From: Poronia punctata
Lineage: Eukaryota > Ascomycota > Sordariomycetes > Xylariales > Xylariaceae
Reading direction: 5' to 3'
Assembly: GCA_022579005.1 (NCBI GenBank)
Contig: MU402009.1
Coordinates: 1-11,120 of the forward strand
Length of the DNA stretch: 11,120 nucleotides
This document shows, one piece after another, positions 9,256-11,120 of this stretch. Within the stretch, counting starts at the first letter, position 1. Every line of letters begins with the position of its first letter. The notes under the pieces were generated by a model. That model made no database searches. It saw only the letters and a list, made by a program, of their open reading frames with translations, and had not been told where the DNA came from. Made by a program: the position numbers and the translations under genes.

Positions 9256-11120
9256 ATTTAATAGTAATTAGTAGTAAATAATTATACTTATATATTTATT
9301 TTAAATATAATTTATATTAGCTTTTATTTATTTAATTATAAGTATAGTAATAATTTAAATATATTTTTAATAAGTTTATTTATTGCTTTACTTTTTAGCT
9401 TATTAAATAATAATAAGTATATTATATTATATTAATAAATTAGCTTAAAAGTATTTTATATAAAAAATTTTTTTAAGTACTATATATTATATATAAGTAA
9501 ATATTTTTTTTATTTAACTAAGTATTTTAGTATAGTTTTTTAGCTAGCTTTTAAAATTTATTATTTAAAAGGTTAAGCTATTTTAAATAACTTTTATTAT
9601 TTATTATTTTTATTTGCATATACTTGCTTTAGTTTTAGCTTACGTTAAAAGTATAAGTTAGTTTTTTTAAGCGCTAAATATAAGTATATAACTAATATTA
9701 TTTAGTAAATTTTTTAATATTTAAAAAAATTTAGTTTATAAGCTAAATTACTAACTTTTTTAAATACTATAAAAGGTTTAACTTTTTATTATAATTATTT
9801 TTAATATAGTTTGCTTAGTAAATTATATTTTTTATATAGTTTTAAGTATATTTTGTTTTTTATATTATATTTTTAATATTATTTAGTTTTATTATATTTA
9901 ATTTTTATATTAGCTATAGCAAAGTTTATTATAATCTAGGCTTTTTTTTAATATAGTTATTTAGCAAGCTTATAATTAATTATGTTTTATAAAACGTTTA
10001 TAATAAAAATTAAATTTTATAGCTTAAATTTTAGTACTACTTTATTAAAAAAGCGTTTAATAGTTTTTTAATAAGCGTTATTTAGTATATATTAAAAAGG
10101 TATAATAATAAAAATTTATAAAATATTTAATATTATATAATAATAGCAAATAGCAATTTTAATATTTTAGTTTTTTTTAAAACTATTTATTAGTTTATAA
10201 ATAATATACTATAAATTTAAATAATTTAGTAGTTATTTTAGTAAATAAAGCTTTTTAAAATTATAAAATAAATTTTAAATCTTTATTTAAAATTATATAT
10301 AATAATATTTTTTATTTATAAAGCATTAATATTTTAATAATAACTAAGGTTTATTTAGCAGCTATATACTTAATATTTTTTAATATAAAAATTATTTTTT
10401 TACTAAATTTGCAAATAATAATAAGTAAATAATTATATATACTATAGCTAAGTATTTGCTAAAAAGTTCTTTATAATAATATTATTAGCATTTTTATAAT
10501 AAAGTTTATAATAATTATATAATATAAAATATTAAAAGTTGCTATTAATCTTATTAATTTAAAAAGCTTGCCTTTATTTATTTTATTAATAAAATATTAT
10601 AAATAATATACTAAATATTGTTAAATATTTTTTATAAAGTTATATATATAATATTTTTATAGTATATTTGCTATTTAACAAAACTTAAAATAATAAGCGT
10701 TATTATATACTTTTTATAGTAAGTTTTATATATAATTTTTAAAAATAACTAGTTATTTTAATACTTTATATAAAGTATAATATAAAAAGCTATTTAGTAT
10801 TTTTTAAAATTTAAATTTTAATTTAGTATTTAAACTAATAGCTTTTAATATTTTAGTAGTTTATTTATTTTTTTAATATATATTAATTAGTTTTATTTAA
10901 AAAAAATCTACTAGCTAAATATTATATATTAAGTATATATATTTAAATATAATATTGTTTAATATATTAGTATTTTTATTAGCTTTTTTATTATTATTTT
11001 TATTTAGTATTATAACTAAGCATAATAGTGCGTTTAATACTAAATTTACTTTTTTTAATATATAATAAATATTAAGTTTATATTATTTTATATATATTAA
11101 AGCTTATATTAAATAAGAAT

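Larger units (their letters stand above)
6903..11120 (-). mobile_element. Right arm of giant inverted repeat; RIP-degraded transposon
   Basis: This is the inverted copy of the left arm, cut by the window end. It is T-rich on the plus strand, the mirror image of the A-rich left arm, so its element reads on minus. It has one fewer 57-bp tandem unit and lacks 27 bp present on the left near 3801-3835. It is clearly more mutated than the left arm at the inner end (6903-7054) and near 7660-7700. Elsewhere the two copies have each kept cytosines the other lost, so both mutated independently after they became separate copies. The portion from 9256 to 11120 shows nothing recognisable beyond its match to the left arm. 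Confidence 0.85.

Noticed and set aside
1..11120. A mitochondrial genome, an AT-rich protist genome, or a replication origin as the source of the AT bias.
   Set aside because: Mitochondrial or protist DNA would still show open frames or tRNAs. Here differences between two copies are almost all transitions with a strict cytosine context, which points to directed C-to-T mutation of repeats.
1..11120. A regional centromere.
   Set aside because: RIP-rich transposon DNA is typical of some fungal centromeres, but it also fills ordinary heterochromatin and subtelomeres. Nothing in the sequence distinguishes these.

Overview
This window is extremely AT-rich DNA (about 12% G+C by hand count at 5281-5640) with no intact gene. 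Stop codons are everywhere, and no ATG-initiated frame of useful length survives on either strand. Almost every difference between repeated copies is a C/T or G/A transition. This is what repeat-induced point mutation (RIP) leaves in transposon-rich heterochromatin of filamentous ascomycetes (Pezizomycotina), which is the most likely source. The species cannot be told from the sequence. No tRNA, rRNA, CRISPR array or working promoter was seen.

The dominant structure is a huge inverted repeat. The left arm (at least 477-4780) is the reverse complement of the right arm (6903 to the window end at 11120). The two are colinear over 4.2-4.3 kb, with only two sizeable indels, and surround a unique core of about 2.1 kb (4781-6902). 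The right arm runs off the window, so the partner of bases 1-476 is presumably outside. Paired coordinates sum to about 11597 in the outer part, 11655 after a 57-bp copy-number difference, and 11682-11683 after a 27-bp indel.

Each arm looks like a degraded copy of one long mobile element, read outside-in (plus strand on the left, minus strand on the right). From outside to inside it holds: a long stretch with nothing recognisable; a block of about 250 bp where the A/T strand bias flips; a 57-bp tandem repeat (19 codons per unit); a coding remnant of about 0.9 kb whose in-frame stops are mostly explained by C-to-T or G-to-A change; and an inner end of about 150 bp that resembles the end of a fungal LTR and carries three copies of a 10-bp palindrome. 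The left copy of that inner end is strikingly less mutated (about 40% G+C at 4681-4740).

The core is probably a separate, RIP-damaged plus-strand DNA transposon. Weak motifs at the spacing expected for a pogo/Fot1-type transposase (helix-turn-helix, first acidic catalytic motif, basic C-terminus) support this, but no terminal inverted repeats were found.

The most informative observation is the mutation context. Surviving cytosines almost always follow A or G, while TpC and CpC are nearly erased. In the best-aligned segment, 16 of 19 inferred C-to-T events lie at TpC or CpC. The base 5' of the cytosine therefore seems to matter at least as much here as the CpA context usually quoted for RIP.
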